A stretch of 64,000 nt of DNA from Bradyrhizobium sp. 1(2017) (GTDB lineage Bacteria > Pseudomonadota > Alphaproteobacteria > Rhizobiales > Xanthobacteraceae): contig NZ_CP050022.2 in NCBI RefSeq assembly GCF_011602485.2, positions 2,314,001 through 2,378,000 on the forward strand. Direction: 5' to 3'. The first letter of the stretch is position 1, and each line of letters starts with the position of its first letter. A model generated the notes under the pieces. It was given only the letters and a program-made list of their open reading frames with translations, was not told where the DNA came from and ran no database searches. This document shows positions 44,730 through 52,790 of the stretch, in pieces. The translations under genes and the position numbers were made by a program.

Positions 44730-45412
44730 GCGACGGTGCCGTTCTCCATGCAAGGCTCGATCCAAGGCTCGATGCAAGGCTCGTCTTTCCCGCCCGGGCG
44801 GTCGCGGCCTGCGGCCGCTTCCGCATTCGCAGCCGCGTCAATCGGCCGTGCCTTCGCAACGATCACGCTCCCATGCTGCGTGACGTTCCCGACGATCGCG
44901 CTGCCGCCGTCCTGCACCGAGACGTTCTGCACCGTGATGGCGCGCTCGCCATTGCTGCGGTGGCGGCCGAGGGCGTCGATCTGGGCCGCGAAGGTGCGGG
45001 CCAGCCGGGTCAATGCGCGGGTGATGCCTTCCTGCTGCTGAAGATTGTCGGTGAACGCGAGGCGGCAGGCCGAGCGCATTGCAGCGACGTGGACGGACAC
45101 CATCTGCGCCACCAGCATGGCTTCGACGGAATCCCTCGGCGCGATGCTCTTCATCATCGAGATCATGAAGGCGAGGTTGGCCTCGTTGGGTTTCTGCTCG
45201 ATCACGCTGGCCTTGAGCAATTGCTTGAGGATGCCGTGCAGCGCGTCGCGATCGACGGCACCGAGCGCATCGGCCAGCAGCCGCTCGCCGGCTTGCGCGT
45301 CGGAATGCAGGATCATCAGGCGCCGTCGGGTGAGCTTGATCCGGGGCGTGGGCCTGCCGCGGTCCGTTGCCGCGGTCGGTGACGTGTTGGTGCAATCGAG
45401 AGATGTCGTCAT
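44726..45412 (-). CDS. Hypothetical protein, upstream partner of the GNxNAxxHG protein
   Basis: A 228-residue protein of unknown function. The middle (residues ~45-150) is predicted helical (DALHGILKQLLKASVIEQK, AMLVAQMVSVHVAAMRSACRLAF). Near residue 165 comes ITVQNVSVQDGGSAIVGNVTQ, one residue over a short beta motif that recurs in rhizobial hypothetical proteins. The C-terminus is a run of short repeats (EPCIEPWIEPCMENG) encoded by a 12-base tandem repeat at 44749-44783. The ATG at 45412 is well placed. It is coupled to the downstream small Cys/His protein gene by an ATGA overlap. Confidence 0.65.
   Translation of the reverse strand: MTTSLDCTNTSPTAATDRGRPTPRIKLTRRRLMILHSDAQAGERLLADALGAVDRDALHGILKQLLKASVIEQKPNEANLAFMISMMKSIAPRDSVEAMLVAQMVSVHVAAMRSACRLAFTDNLQQQEGITRALTRLARTFAAQIDALGRHRSNGERAITVQNVSVQDGGSAIVGNVTQHGSVIVAKARPIDAAANAEAAAGRDRPGGKDEPCIEPWIEPCMENGTVA
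44749..44783. repeat. 12-bp tandem repeat inside a coding region
   Basis: Three imperfect copies of TGCAAGGCTCGA. They encode the repeating EPC/EPW tripeptide at the C-terminus of the minus-strand hypothetical protein. A multiple of three keeps the reading frame when copy number changes. Confidence 0.7.
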
Positions 45413-45849
45413 GGTCTGGGGTCCTCTGCCGGAGGTGCGTGGTTGTTGCGCGCAGCCGATCGCGCGCGTGTTGCGCGGCTGTTGCGATTTTCAGATGTGG
45501 ATGAAGGGTTTACGCGTGATCAGATCGAGGCCGCCCAGGCTGGAATAGCCTCGACGCTCACGATTGTCGCGATGATGCCATTCTGCCCGTGTTTTGCCCG
45601 ACGTGTCAACTCGGATTTCGCAATGTCCGAAACGGCGGAATCTGCGCAAGTCTTTGATCCGGTAGCGGCCGGCTACTGTGCATGGGGTTGTTTTCGCATT
45701 TTTTGTTGCGGAGCCGCTCTATCGTGCCGCGCGGCGGAATGCCGGCGCGCAAACGCGATTGCCAATTCCGGCGCGACCGCTATTCATGATCGTGAGCGCG
45801 CCGCGCCAACAAGCATGCACAGTGCGCGACAGGCCCTGGGAGGGAACGA
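45413..45849. other. Intergenic region before the Bug-type binding protein gene
   Basis: About 440 bases between two divergent genes. No gene is supported. The part at 45583-45610 reads CATTCTGCCCGTGTTTTGCC and onward, which looks like an intergenic sequence family of Bradyrhizobium from memory only. The stretch near 45700-45790 is richer in T and could hold the promoter of the binding-protein gene. Confidence 0.35.
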
Positions 45850-46824
45850 ATGCAACGAACGCTTCGCCTGCTGGCGATTGTCGCCGGATTGTGCGTGACG
45901 ACGCAGGCCCTCGCGCAGAAATACCCGTCGCGTCCGGTCAAGATCGTGGTCGGCTTCAGCGCAGGCGGTCCGGTCGACGTCGTCGCGCGCATCGTCGGTG
46001 ATCGGCTCAGCAACAAGCTCGGCCAGCCTTTCGTGGTCGAGAACCGCGCCGGCGCCAACGGCATGATCGCGGCCGAGGGGGTCGCGCGTGCGGATGCGGA
46101 CGGCTACACCATCCTCGCCTGCAACTCGTCCACGATCACGCTCAACAAGACGCTGTTCAAGGATATCCGCTACGATCCGGAAAAAGACTTCGCGCCGCTC
46201 ACCACCGTGGTCTCAGCGCCGCTGGTCCTCGTCGTCAATCCCGAGAATCCCAAGACCGCTGCTATCAAGACCGTCGCCGATCTCGTCGCCGCGGCAAAGG
46301 CCGCGCCCGGGGCGCTCGCTTACGGCTCGGGCGGAAACGGCAATCTCGCCCATCTCGCCATGGAGCTGCTCGGCCAGAAGGCCGGCATCAAGATGATCCA
46401 TGTTCCGTATCGCGGCGGCTCAGCCGCCGAGGTCGGCATCCTCGCGCAGGAGGTGCTGGCCGTGTTCGATCCGCTCTCCGCCGTGCCGCTGGTCAAGGCC
46501 GGCAAGCTGCGCGCGCTGGCGGTGTCGTCAGCCGAGCGGCTGCCATCGCTGCCTGACGTGCCGACCGTCGCGGAAGCCGGCTATCCCGGCTTCGACATCT
46601 CGTTCTGGGTCGGCTTCTTCATGCCGAAGGCAACGCCGGCGCCGATCCTGGAGACGCTGCACCGGGAGATCGTCGCAGCCGCCAAGGATCCGGCGGCCGA
46701 GGAGAAGCTCGGCTCGCAGGGCGTCGTGTCCGTGCTCGGCCCCACTGAGTACGCCGCCAAGATCGCGAAAGAAACGAAGGAGCTCGCCGAGGTCGTCGTC
46801 GCCGCGAACATCAAGGCGGAGTAG
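45850..46824 (+). CDS. Bug/TctC-family periplasmic substrate-binding protein
   Basis: A 324-residue exported protein. The signal peptide ends ALA-Q near residue 23. YPSRPVKIVVGFSAGGPVDVVAR is the standard opening of the tripartite tricarboxylate transporter receptors. VVENRAGANGMIAAEGVARADADGYT and VPYRGGSAAEV follow, and SFWVGFFMPKATPAPIL is near the C-terminus. GGGAGG lies upstream of the ATG. No TctA/TctB membrane genes are adjacent, as is common for such orphan receptors. The ligand is likely a carboxylic acid, but not certain. It converges on the ABC fusion gene. Confidence 0.88.
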   Translation: MQRTLRLLAIVAGLCVTTQALAQKYPSRPVKIVVGFSAGGPVDVVARIVGDRLSNKLGQPFVVENRAGANGMIAAEGVARADADGYTILACNSSTITLNKTLFKDIRYDPEKDFAPLTTVVSAPLVLVVNPENPKTAAIKTVADLVAAAKAAPGALAYGSGGNGNLAHLAMELLGQKAGIKMIHVPYRGGSAAEVGILAQEVLAVFDPLSAVPLVKAGKLRALAVSSAERLPSLPDVPTVAEAGYPGFDISFWVGFFMPKATPAPILETLHREIVAAAKDPAAEEKLGSQGVVSVLGPTEYAAKIAKETKELAEVVVAANIKAE

Positions 46825-46829
46825 GGGAA

Positions 46830-49370
46830 CTAGAGCCACAGAATCTGCTTGCGATAGCCGAGATCGTCGAGCAGCGGCGCCGCCGGTCCCTGGTGGAACA
46901 CGGCGCCGCGCTCGAGCGCGAAGACGCGGTCGGCCAGCGCCAGCACGAGGTCGAGATTGTGCTCCACGATCACGATCGACATTTTTTCGCGGAGCTGGTC
47001 GAACACCCCAAACAGTTCCAGCGTCACCGTCGGCGCGAGGCCCTCGAACGGCTCGTCGAGCAGCAAGAGGCGGACATTGCCCGACATCGCGCGGGCGACC
47101 GCGACCATCTGCTGCTCGCCGCCGGAGAGATAGTCGGCGGCGACGTTCATGCGCTCCTTCAAGCGCGGAAAATAGTGCAGGATCTGCTCCTCGTCCCAGA
47201 CCACGCCATCGCCGCCGTCGGTCTTGCGCGCGAGGCGCCCGAGCGCGAGGTTCTCGCGCACGGTCATGCCGGCAAACAGGCCGCGCCCCTGCGGCACATA
47301 GCCGACGCCGCGGCGCGCGATGTCGGGCGCCGGGAGGCGTGCCAGATCGGTGCCGCGATAGTCGATGGTGCCGGATGACGCCGGCACCAGGCCGGCGATG
47401 GATTTGAGCAGCGTCGACTTGCCCGCGCCGTTGCGGCCGAGCAGTGCGACGATCTCGCCCTCGCGCACGTCGAGCGCGGCGTCGTTGAGGATGTGGCTCT
47501 TGCCGTAGAACGTGTTGACGCCGTCGAGACGCAGCACGGTGTCGCGCTCGCCGGCCGCCTCGCTGCTGCGCCGGTGCTCGACGGCGGGAATGCCCTTGCC
47601 GGTGTAGATCTCCTGCACGCGCAGATCCGCCCGCACCGCTTTGGGGCAGTCGGACATCAGCACCTCGCCCTGGTTCATCACGGTCACGATCTGGGAGAAG
47701 CCGAGCACGCGGTCGATGTCATGCTCGACGATCAGCACGGGAATGTTCGCCGCAATGTTCTTGACGAGGTTGGACACGCGTTCGCGTTCGGCCGCGGCAA
47801 GACCTGCGAGCGGCTCGTCCAGCAGCAGCACCTGCGGCTTGCTGCCCAGTGCGATGCCGAGATCGACCAGCCTTTGCCCGCCATAGGAGAGCTCGCCGCC
47901 CTCGATCTCCTCGATGCCTTCGAGGCCGAGGAATCTGACCAGTGCGGCGGTCTCGGCGTGGATGTCGTCATAGGCGTCGATGTCGTTCCAGATGTTGAAG
48001 CGCATCGGCCGCCGCGCCTGCAGCGAGAGGCGGAGGTTCTCGTAGATTGTGAGCCCGCGAAACAGGTTGGTGATCTGGAACGAACGCGCCAGCCCCTGGT
48101 GGCAGATCAGGTTCGCAGGCACGCCGGCGATGTCGCGGCCCTGAAGACGGATCGTGCCCTGGTCGGGGGCATAGAGGCCTGAGACGAGGTTGAACAGCGT
48201 GGTCTTGCCGGCGCCGTTCGGACCGATCAGCGCGTGGATCTCGCCGGCGGCGACCGTGATGCTCGCATTCTCGACCGCGCGGATGCCGCCGAACTTGCGG
48301 GAGACGCCGCTGACCTCCAGCACGGTGCCTTGCAACGCCTCCGGCCGCAGGAAGTCGGGCAGCGGCAAGCCCTCATAGATCTTGCGCCGGCTCATGGCGG
48401 CCGTCTCTTCCGCAGGCGGACGCAAGCGCCGCATGATCAGCGCGCCGATGCCGACGAGACCTCCGGGCGAATACATCACGAAGGCCACGAAGGTGAGGCC
48501 GAACCAGAACAGCCAATCCGACGTCCAGATCGAGAACAGCTCGCGGAACAGGATGAAGAACAGCGCGCCGAGCGCGGGGCCGAGCAGGCTGCGCATGCCG
48601 CCGATGACGACCATCGCCAGCAGCTCTCCGGCGAACGGCACCGAGACGGCCTCGGCCGAGACCAGATAGTTCAGGAAGCCGATCAGCACGCCCGCAACGC
48701 CGGTGACGACGGCGGAGATCACGAACACGGCGAGCTTGTAGCGCTCGACCGGATAGCCCTGAAAGCTGGCGCGCAACTGGTTCTCGCGGATCGCGACCAG
48801 CACATGCCCGAACGGCGAGCGGACCAGGCGCATGAGCACATAGAGCGTGGCGAGCCCGATCACGGCGACCACCACGTAATAGTTGAGCGCGTTGTCGAGA
48901 TCGACAGGTCCGATTGCGCCGCGCTTCAGTCCGCCGAGCCCATCCTCGCCGCCGGTGAGGCTCGTCCAGCGGAAGGCGGTGGTGTAGGCGAGAGCGGCGA
49001 GCGCCAGCGTCAGCAGCGAGAAATACACGCCGCGCCGGCGTAGGATCAGCATGCCGATGACGGTGGACGCTATCGCGACGACGACCATCGATCCGAGCAG
49101 CGGCAGCCAGATCTCGCTGGAGGCGAGGTGGAGCTGGATCAGCCCCGCGGCATAGGCGCCGATGCCGAACCAGGCGCTGTGTCCGAACGAGACGAGGCCG
49201 GTATAGCCGATGCAGAGGTTGAGCCCCATGGTCGCGATCGCGAGGGCGACGATCCAGGTGCCGGTGTTCAGCGACAGGCCGAAGGCCCTGAGCAGGAAAG
49301 GCAGCGCGACGACCGCAACAGTCGCGATCAGCAGCGGCCTCAGCCTGTCGATGGCAGACATGCGGCTCAT
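46830..49370 (-). CDS. Branched-chain-type ABC importer fusion: LivM permease + LivG + LivF ATPases
   Basis: An 846-residue fusion of three normally separate subunits. Residues ~1-320 are a LivM permease (GLNLCIGYTGLVSFGHSAWFG). From ~345 a LivG-type ATPase has Walker A GPNGAGKTT, signature LSYGGQ and Walker B LLLDEPLAGL. From ~610 a LivF-type ATPase has Walker A GRNGAGKST, signature YLSGGEQQ and Walker B LLLDEPFEGL. The two ATPase domains pair within one chain, and the LivH permease comes from the gene upstream, whose stop overlaps this start as ATGA. The complex would import a branched-chain amino acid, amide, urea or aromatic acid derivative from the LivK-type receptor. The fusion is intact, with no frameshift. 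Confidence 0.93.
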   Translation of the reverse strand: MSRMSAIDRLRPLLIATVAVVALPFLLRAFGLSLNTGTWIVALAIATMGLNLCIGYTGLVSFGHSAWFGIGAYAAGLIQLHLASSEIWLPLLGSMVVVAIASTVIGMLILRRRGVYFSLLTLALAALAYTTAFRWTSLTGGEDGLGGLKRGAIGPVDLDNALNYYVVVAVIGLATLYVLMRLVRSPFGHVLVAIRENQLRASFQGYPVERYKLAVFVISAVVTGVAGVLIGFLNYLVSAEAVSVPFAGELLAMVVIGGMRSLLGPALGALFFILFRELFSIWTSDWLFWFGLTFVAFVMYSPGGLVGIGALIMRRLRPPAEETAAMSRRKIYEGLPLPDFLRPEALQGTVLEVSGVSRKFGGIRAVENASITVAAGEIHALIGPNGAGKTTLFNLVSGLYAPDQGTIRLQGRDIAGVPANLICHQGLARSFQITNLFRGLTIYENLRLSLQARRPMRFNIWNDIDAYDDIHAETAALVRFLGLEGIEEIEGGELSYGGQRLVDLGIALGSKPQVLLLDEPLAGLAAAERERVSNLVKNIAANIPVLIVEHDIDRVLGFSQIVTVMNQGEVLMSDCPKAVRADLRVQEIYTGKGIPAVEHRRSSEAAGERDTVLRLDGVNTFYGKSHILNDAALDVREGEIVALLGRNGAGKSTLLKSIAGLVPASSGTIDYRGTDLARLPAPDIARRGVGYVPQGRGLFAGMTVRENLALGRLARKTDGGDGVVWDEEQILHYFPRLKERMNVAADYLSGGEQQMVAVARAMSGNVRLLLLDEPFEGLAPTVTLELFGVFDQLREKMSIVIVEHNLDLVLALADRVFALERGAVFHQGPAAPLLDDLGYRKQILWL

Positions 49371-50242
49371 TCGAACTTCTCGATGCGTTCGCCGAGCAGG
49401 CCGCGCGGGCGCACCAGCAGCACCAGGAACATCAGGATGTAGATCGAGGCTTCGCCTGCGGCAGGCGCAAAGTGAATGGCGATGCCGCGCACCACGCCGA
49501 CGAGGAGGGCGGCGATGACGACGCCCCAGAAACTGCCGAGGCCGCCGATCACGACCACGACGAAGGCGACCGTCATGATCTCGGCGCCCATCGCCGGATG
49601 CACCGTCGTGATCGGTGCGAAGAAGGCGCCGCCGAGTGCGGCCATGCCGACGCCGAGCATCACGATCGCGGTCATGTAGGGCTGCAGGCGGATGCCGAGG
49701 GCCGCGACCATGTCCGGGCGCTGGATGCCGGCGCGCACCACGCGTCCGAACGAGGTCTTTTGCAGCAGCAGCCAGATGCCGAGCAGGATCGCCGCCACGA
49801 CGGCGAGGATGAGCAGGCGATAGCGCGAGAACAGGAAGTCGCCGACGATGACCGAGCCGCGAAAGCTCTGCGGGATCTCGGTCGACACGGGCGCCGCGCC
49901 CCAGATCATGCGGATCGCCTGTTCTGCGACCATCGCAAGACCGAAGGTGACGAGCAGGCTCAGGATCGGGTCGGCGCTGTAGAAGCGGCGCAGGATGAAG
50001 CGTTCGAAGAGAATTCCGAGCAGGGCGACCGCGAACGGGGAGACCACCACGGACGCGCCGAAGCCGAGGCGCTTCGTCAACTCGACGCAGACATAGGCGC
50101 CGAGCGCATAGAAGGCGCCGTGCGCGAGATTGACGATGCCGCCGACCGAGAAGATCAGCGACAGGCCGAGCGCGATGAGCAGGTAATAGCCTCCGAGCAC
50201 GAGGCCATTGACCACCTGTTCCAGCAAGAACTCGAACTGCAT
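49367..50242 (-). CDS. Branched-chain-type ABC importer permease (LivH-like)
   Basis: A 291-residue inner-membrane permease. LVLGGYYLLIALGLSLIFSVGGIVNLAHGAFYALGAY is the conserved LivH opening. FGLAMVAEQAIRMIWG and the cytoplasmic EAA-like loop region GGLGSFWGVVIAALLVGVVRG follow. AAGGACG stands before the ATG. It overlaps the LivM/LivG/LivF fusion by four bases and follows the binding-protein gene on the same strand, giving the order receptor, permease, fused permease-ATPase. Confidence 0.92.
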   Translation of the reverse strand: MQFEFLLEQVVNGLVLGGYYLLIALGLSLIFSVGGIVNLAHGAFYALGAYVCVELTKRLGFGASVVVSPFAVALLGILFERFILRRFYSADPILSLLVTFGLAMVAEQAIRMIWGAAPVSTEIPQSFRGSVIVGDFLFSRYRLLILAVVAAILLGIWLLLQKTSFGRVVRAGIQRPDMVAALGIRLQPYMTAIVMLGVGMAALGGAFFAPITTVHPAMGAEIMTVAFVVVVIGGLGSFWGVVIAALLVGVVRGIAIHFAPAAGEASIYILMFLVLLVRPRGLLGERIEKFE

Positions 50243-50270
50243 GTTGCGTCCTTGCGGCGCGAAAGGCGCG

Positions 50271-51515
50271 TCAGGCCTTCATCTCGCAGGGGTTCTGCTC
50301 TCTGGTCGGATAGATCTGCTCCAGCGGATCGTTTGCCGCCGGCACCGCATCGCCCAGCACCAGCATGTCCCATTGGTCCTTCATCTGGTCCTTGGGCTTG
50401 ACCGTGAACGGATAGGCCTCTTGCACCAGCTGGTGATCCCAGGCGCGGAAATAGGCCTTGCGCGCCTTCATGATGTCGAACTGGGTCTGCTTCTCGAAAT
50501 AGGCGATCAACTCGCCGCTGTCGGTCGACTTCGTGGCGTTGATCGCCTCCGCCAGCAGCTTGAGCGTCACATATTCGATCCAGGCGTGGTTCTCTGGCGG
50601 CTTGCCGTATTTCTTGGTGAAGGCCGCGACGAAGGCCAGCGAGGCTGGATTGTTCAGCGTGTGGTACCAGACCGTCGGCCAGGTGCCGCTGAGATTGCCG
50701 GCGCCCGCGGCCCAGGCATCGCCGGTGTTGAGGTTGAAGCCGACCAGCGGATAGGGCAGGCCGAACTCGGCATATTGCTTGACGAGGTTGGTGACCTGGT
50801 TGCCGGCGAGGTTGCAGCAGACCACGTCGGGCTTGGCCTGCCGCACCTTGAGCAAATACGGGCTGAAGTCGGTGACGTCGGTCGCGATCAGCTCGTCGCC
50901 GATCAGGTTGGCCTCGTGCGCGCCGAAGAAGCCCTTTGCCGCCTTCAACAGGTCATGGCCGAAGATGTAGTCGGCCGTCAGCGTGAAGAACTTCTTGCCC
51001 TTCACCATGCCCTTCTGCGACAGCGCGGTGCCGACCGCGTTCACCATCACGGTGTTGGGGATGTCGCAATGGAAGGAATATTTGTTGCAGTTCTTGCCGC
51101 GCAGCGCGTCCGAGCGCGCGCCGGTCGAGAAGAACACCTTGTTGTTGCGCTCGGCGACCTGCATGATGGTGAGCGAGGAGGCCGAGGAGATTTCGCCCAG
51201 CAGGACGACAGCGCCGTCCTGCTCCAGCATGCGCTGCGCCTTGGTCGATGCGGTTGCCGGGTTGATCGAGTCCTCCGAGATGAGGTCGATCTGCTTGCCC
51301 ATGACGCCGCCGGATGCGTTGATCTCCTCGGCCGCAAGCTTCACGCCAAGCTGCGCATAGCTGCCGATCACGCCGAGAAAGCCGGTGAGCGGCGTCAGGT
51401 GGCCGATCCGGATCTTCTCGGCCCGCGCTCTCACAATTGCGGGAAATCCCAGTGCAGACGCGCCGACCAAGGCTGCGCCCGCCCGTAACACCGTCCGTCG
51501 CGGGTAGCGGATCAT
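50271..51515 (-). CDS. ABC transporter substrate-binding protein (LivK-like, Tat-type signal)
   Basis: A 414-residue periplasmic receptor. The N-terminus has twin arginines, YPRRTVLRAGAALVGASALG, a probable Tat signal, with cleavage after ~30 residues. IRIGHLTPLTGFLGVIGSYAQLGVKLAAEEINASGG is the Peripla_BP_6 opening, and ISEDSINPATASTKAQRMLEQD and YIFGHDLLKAAKGF are also typical. GGGAGGAGAC precedes the ATG. It is the first gene of the ABC operon. The ligand is not known. Confidence 0.9.
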   Translation of the reverse strand: MIRYPRRTVLRAGAALVGASALGFPAIVRARAEKIRIGHLTPLTGFLGVIGSYAQLGVKLAAEEINASGGVMGKQIDLISEDSINPATASTKAQRMLEQDGAVVLLGEISSASSLTIMQVAERNNKVFFSTGARSDALRGKNCNKYSFHCDIPNTVMVNAVGTALSQKGMVKGKKFFTLTADYIFGHDLLKAAKGFFGAHEANLIGDELIATDVTDFSPYLLKVRQAKPDVVCCNLAGNQVTNLVKQYAEFGLPYPLVGFNLNTGDAWAAGAGNLSGTWPTVWYHTLNNPASLAFVAAFTKKYGKPPENHAWIEYVTLKLLAEAINATKSTDSGELIAYFEKQTQFDIMKARKAYFRAWDHQLVQEAYPFTVKPKDQMKDQWDMLVLGDAVPAANDPLEQIYPTREQNPCEMKA

Positions 51516-51654
51516 GTCTGTCTCCTCCCGGGTGCATCGTGTCTCTCTTCAAATCGGGCATCCGATATTGTGAGAGGTGTTTTTCTAATGCTGGAGGATA
51601 ATCCCGAACGCCATTGCCGGTGTCAACCGGCAAATTCGACGCTTGTGCGCCTTC
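51516..51654. promoter_or_regulatory. Region between the IclR and binding-protein genes
   Basis: A 139-base spacer; both flanking genes are on the minus strand, so it carries the promoter of the ABC operon. ATATTGTG (51565) and TAATGCTG (51586) are each found again, in the other order on the opposite strand, in the spacer 52624-52790. They may be half-sites for the IclR regulator. Confidence 0.35.
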
Positions 51655-52566
51655 CTAGACTTTCTGCTTGAACGCCTGGTGCGCCCGACCCTTGGCGCCG
51701 AATTCGGCCGAGAGCTGGTCGGCGGCGGCTTGCACGATCTGCGCGCCGGCATGCAGCGCCTGGTTGGAGAGCCGCCAGATCGGCCCGGAAATGCCGAGTG
51801 CGCCAACCACCTGCCCGGTGAAATCGGTCACGGGCACGGCGACGCAGCGCACTTCCGGATTGAACTCGCCGTCGTCGAAGGCGACGCCGGTGCGCTGCAC
51901 TTCGGCGATCTCGCGCATCAGCACGCCGGCATCGGTGATGGACTTCGGCGTCGATGGCTTCAGCTCCGCGCGATCGAGGAATCGTTTGAGTTGATCGGGC
52001 CGGAGCGAAGCCAGGATGATCTTGCCGAGCGCTGTGCAATGGGCCGGACGCACCACGCCGACGCGGTCGGTCAGCTGGAACGCGCCGGGACCGCTGGTGC
52101 GGGCGATGACGATGACGGCATCGCCCATCCGCACGGCAAAATGGCTGCTTTCGCTGGTCTGGCGCGATAGCTCCTCCAGCACGGGGGTTGCGACATTGAC
52201 CATCTCGATCTCGTCGAGCGCGCTCGCCGCGAGGGCGAACAAGGGCCGGCCGATGCGGTAGCGCTTGTTGTCTTTCTCCTGACGGAGGTAGCCGAGCGAA
52301 ACCAGCGTCTTGGCCAGATGGAAGGTGGTCGAGTTGTGCAGGCCGACCAGCTTGCTGAGTTCCGCAAGCCCGATGCCCTCGCGATGGCGGGCGACTTCCT
52401 CGAGGATGGAGAAGGCGCGGCCCAGCGACTGGACGCCGCCACCGCGCTGCTTGTCGTCGGCCTCATCGTCGCCATCGGCCCTGGGGGCGGGGACCAGCTC
52501 GGCGATCGCAGTCTTGCGCGGGCTCGCGGGCTTTTCGCTTGTGGTGGGCTTGGTGCGCGATCTCAA
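51655..52566 (-). CDS. IclR family transcriptional regulator
   Basis: An IclR protein of about 303 residues. After a ~50-residue basic, low-complexity N-terminus comes VQSLGRAFSILEEVARHREGIGLAELSKLVGLHNSTTFHLAKTLVSLGYL, the winged helix-turn-helix. The effector domain carries FAVRMGDAVIVIARTSGPGAFQL and AHCTALGKIILASL. No ATG is available. TTG codons at 52566 and 52572 follow AGAGGGG, and a TTG at 52623 is also open; 52566 is chosen. It is divergent from the TPP enzyme operon and lies just upstream of the ABC operon, so it probably controls both. Confidence 0.85.
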   Translation of the reverse strand: MRSRTKPTTSEKPASPRKTAIAELVPAPRADGDDEADDKQRGGGVQSLGRAFSILEEVARHREGIGLAELSKLVGLHNSTTFHLAKTLVSLGYLRQEKDNKRYRIGRPLFALAASALDEIEMVNVATPVLEELSRQTSESSHFAVRMGDAVIVIARTSGPGAFQLTDRVGVVRPAHCTALGKIILASLRPDQLKRFLDRAELKPSTPKSITDAGVLMREIAEVQRTGVAFDDGEFNPEVRCVAVPVTDFTGQVVGALGISGPIWRLSNQALHAGAQIVQAAADQLSAEFGAKGRAHQAFKQKV

Positions 52567-52623
52567 GGACAAGGCCCCTCTGGCAAATCCGTCATGACTC
52601 GGTGCCTCGACAGTAGCACGCAA

Positions 52624-52790
52624 GCTTGCGGCCGTCGGAACCGAGTCCGCATTCTCGCTGGAATTAGCCTACCACAATATAAATTGACGTACAGCATTAT
52701 GAGAAATAGGGTGAGCGCGGGCCCAACGACGACCGCACCGCATTCTCCGCTCCGGTCCACAAGAAGTCGTGGCCGCGAGGGAGACGGTTG
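52624..52790. promoter_or_regulatory. Divergent promoter region of IclR and the TPP enzyme operon
   Basis: A spacer of about 170 bases. Its centre is A/T-rich for this DNA (CACAATATAAATTGACG, AGCATTATGAG). CACAATAT at 52673 and CAGCATTA at 52692 are the reverse complements of the two octamers found ahead of the ABC operon. A promoter here would drive the TPP enzyme, SDR and cupin genes. Confidence 0.45.
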
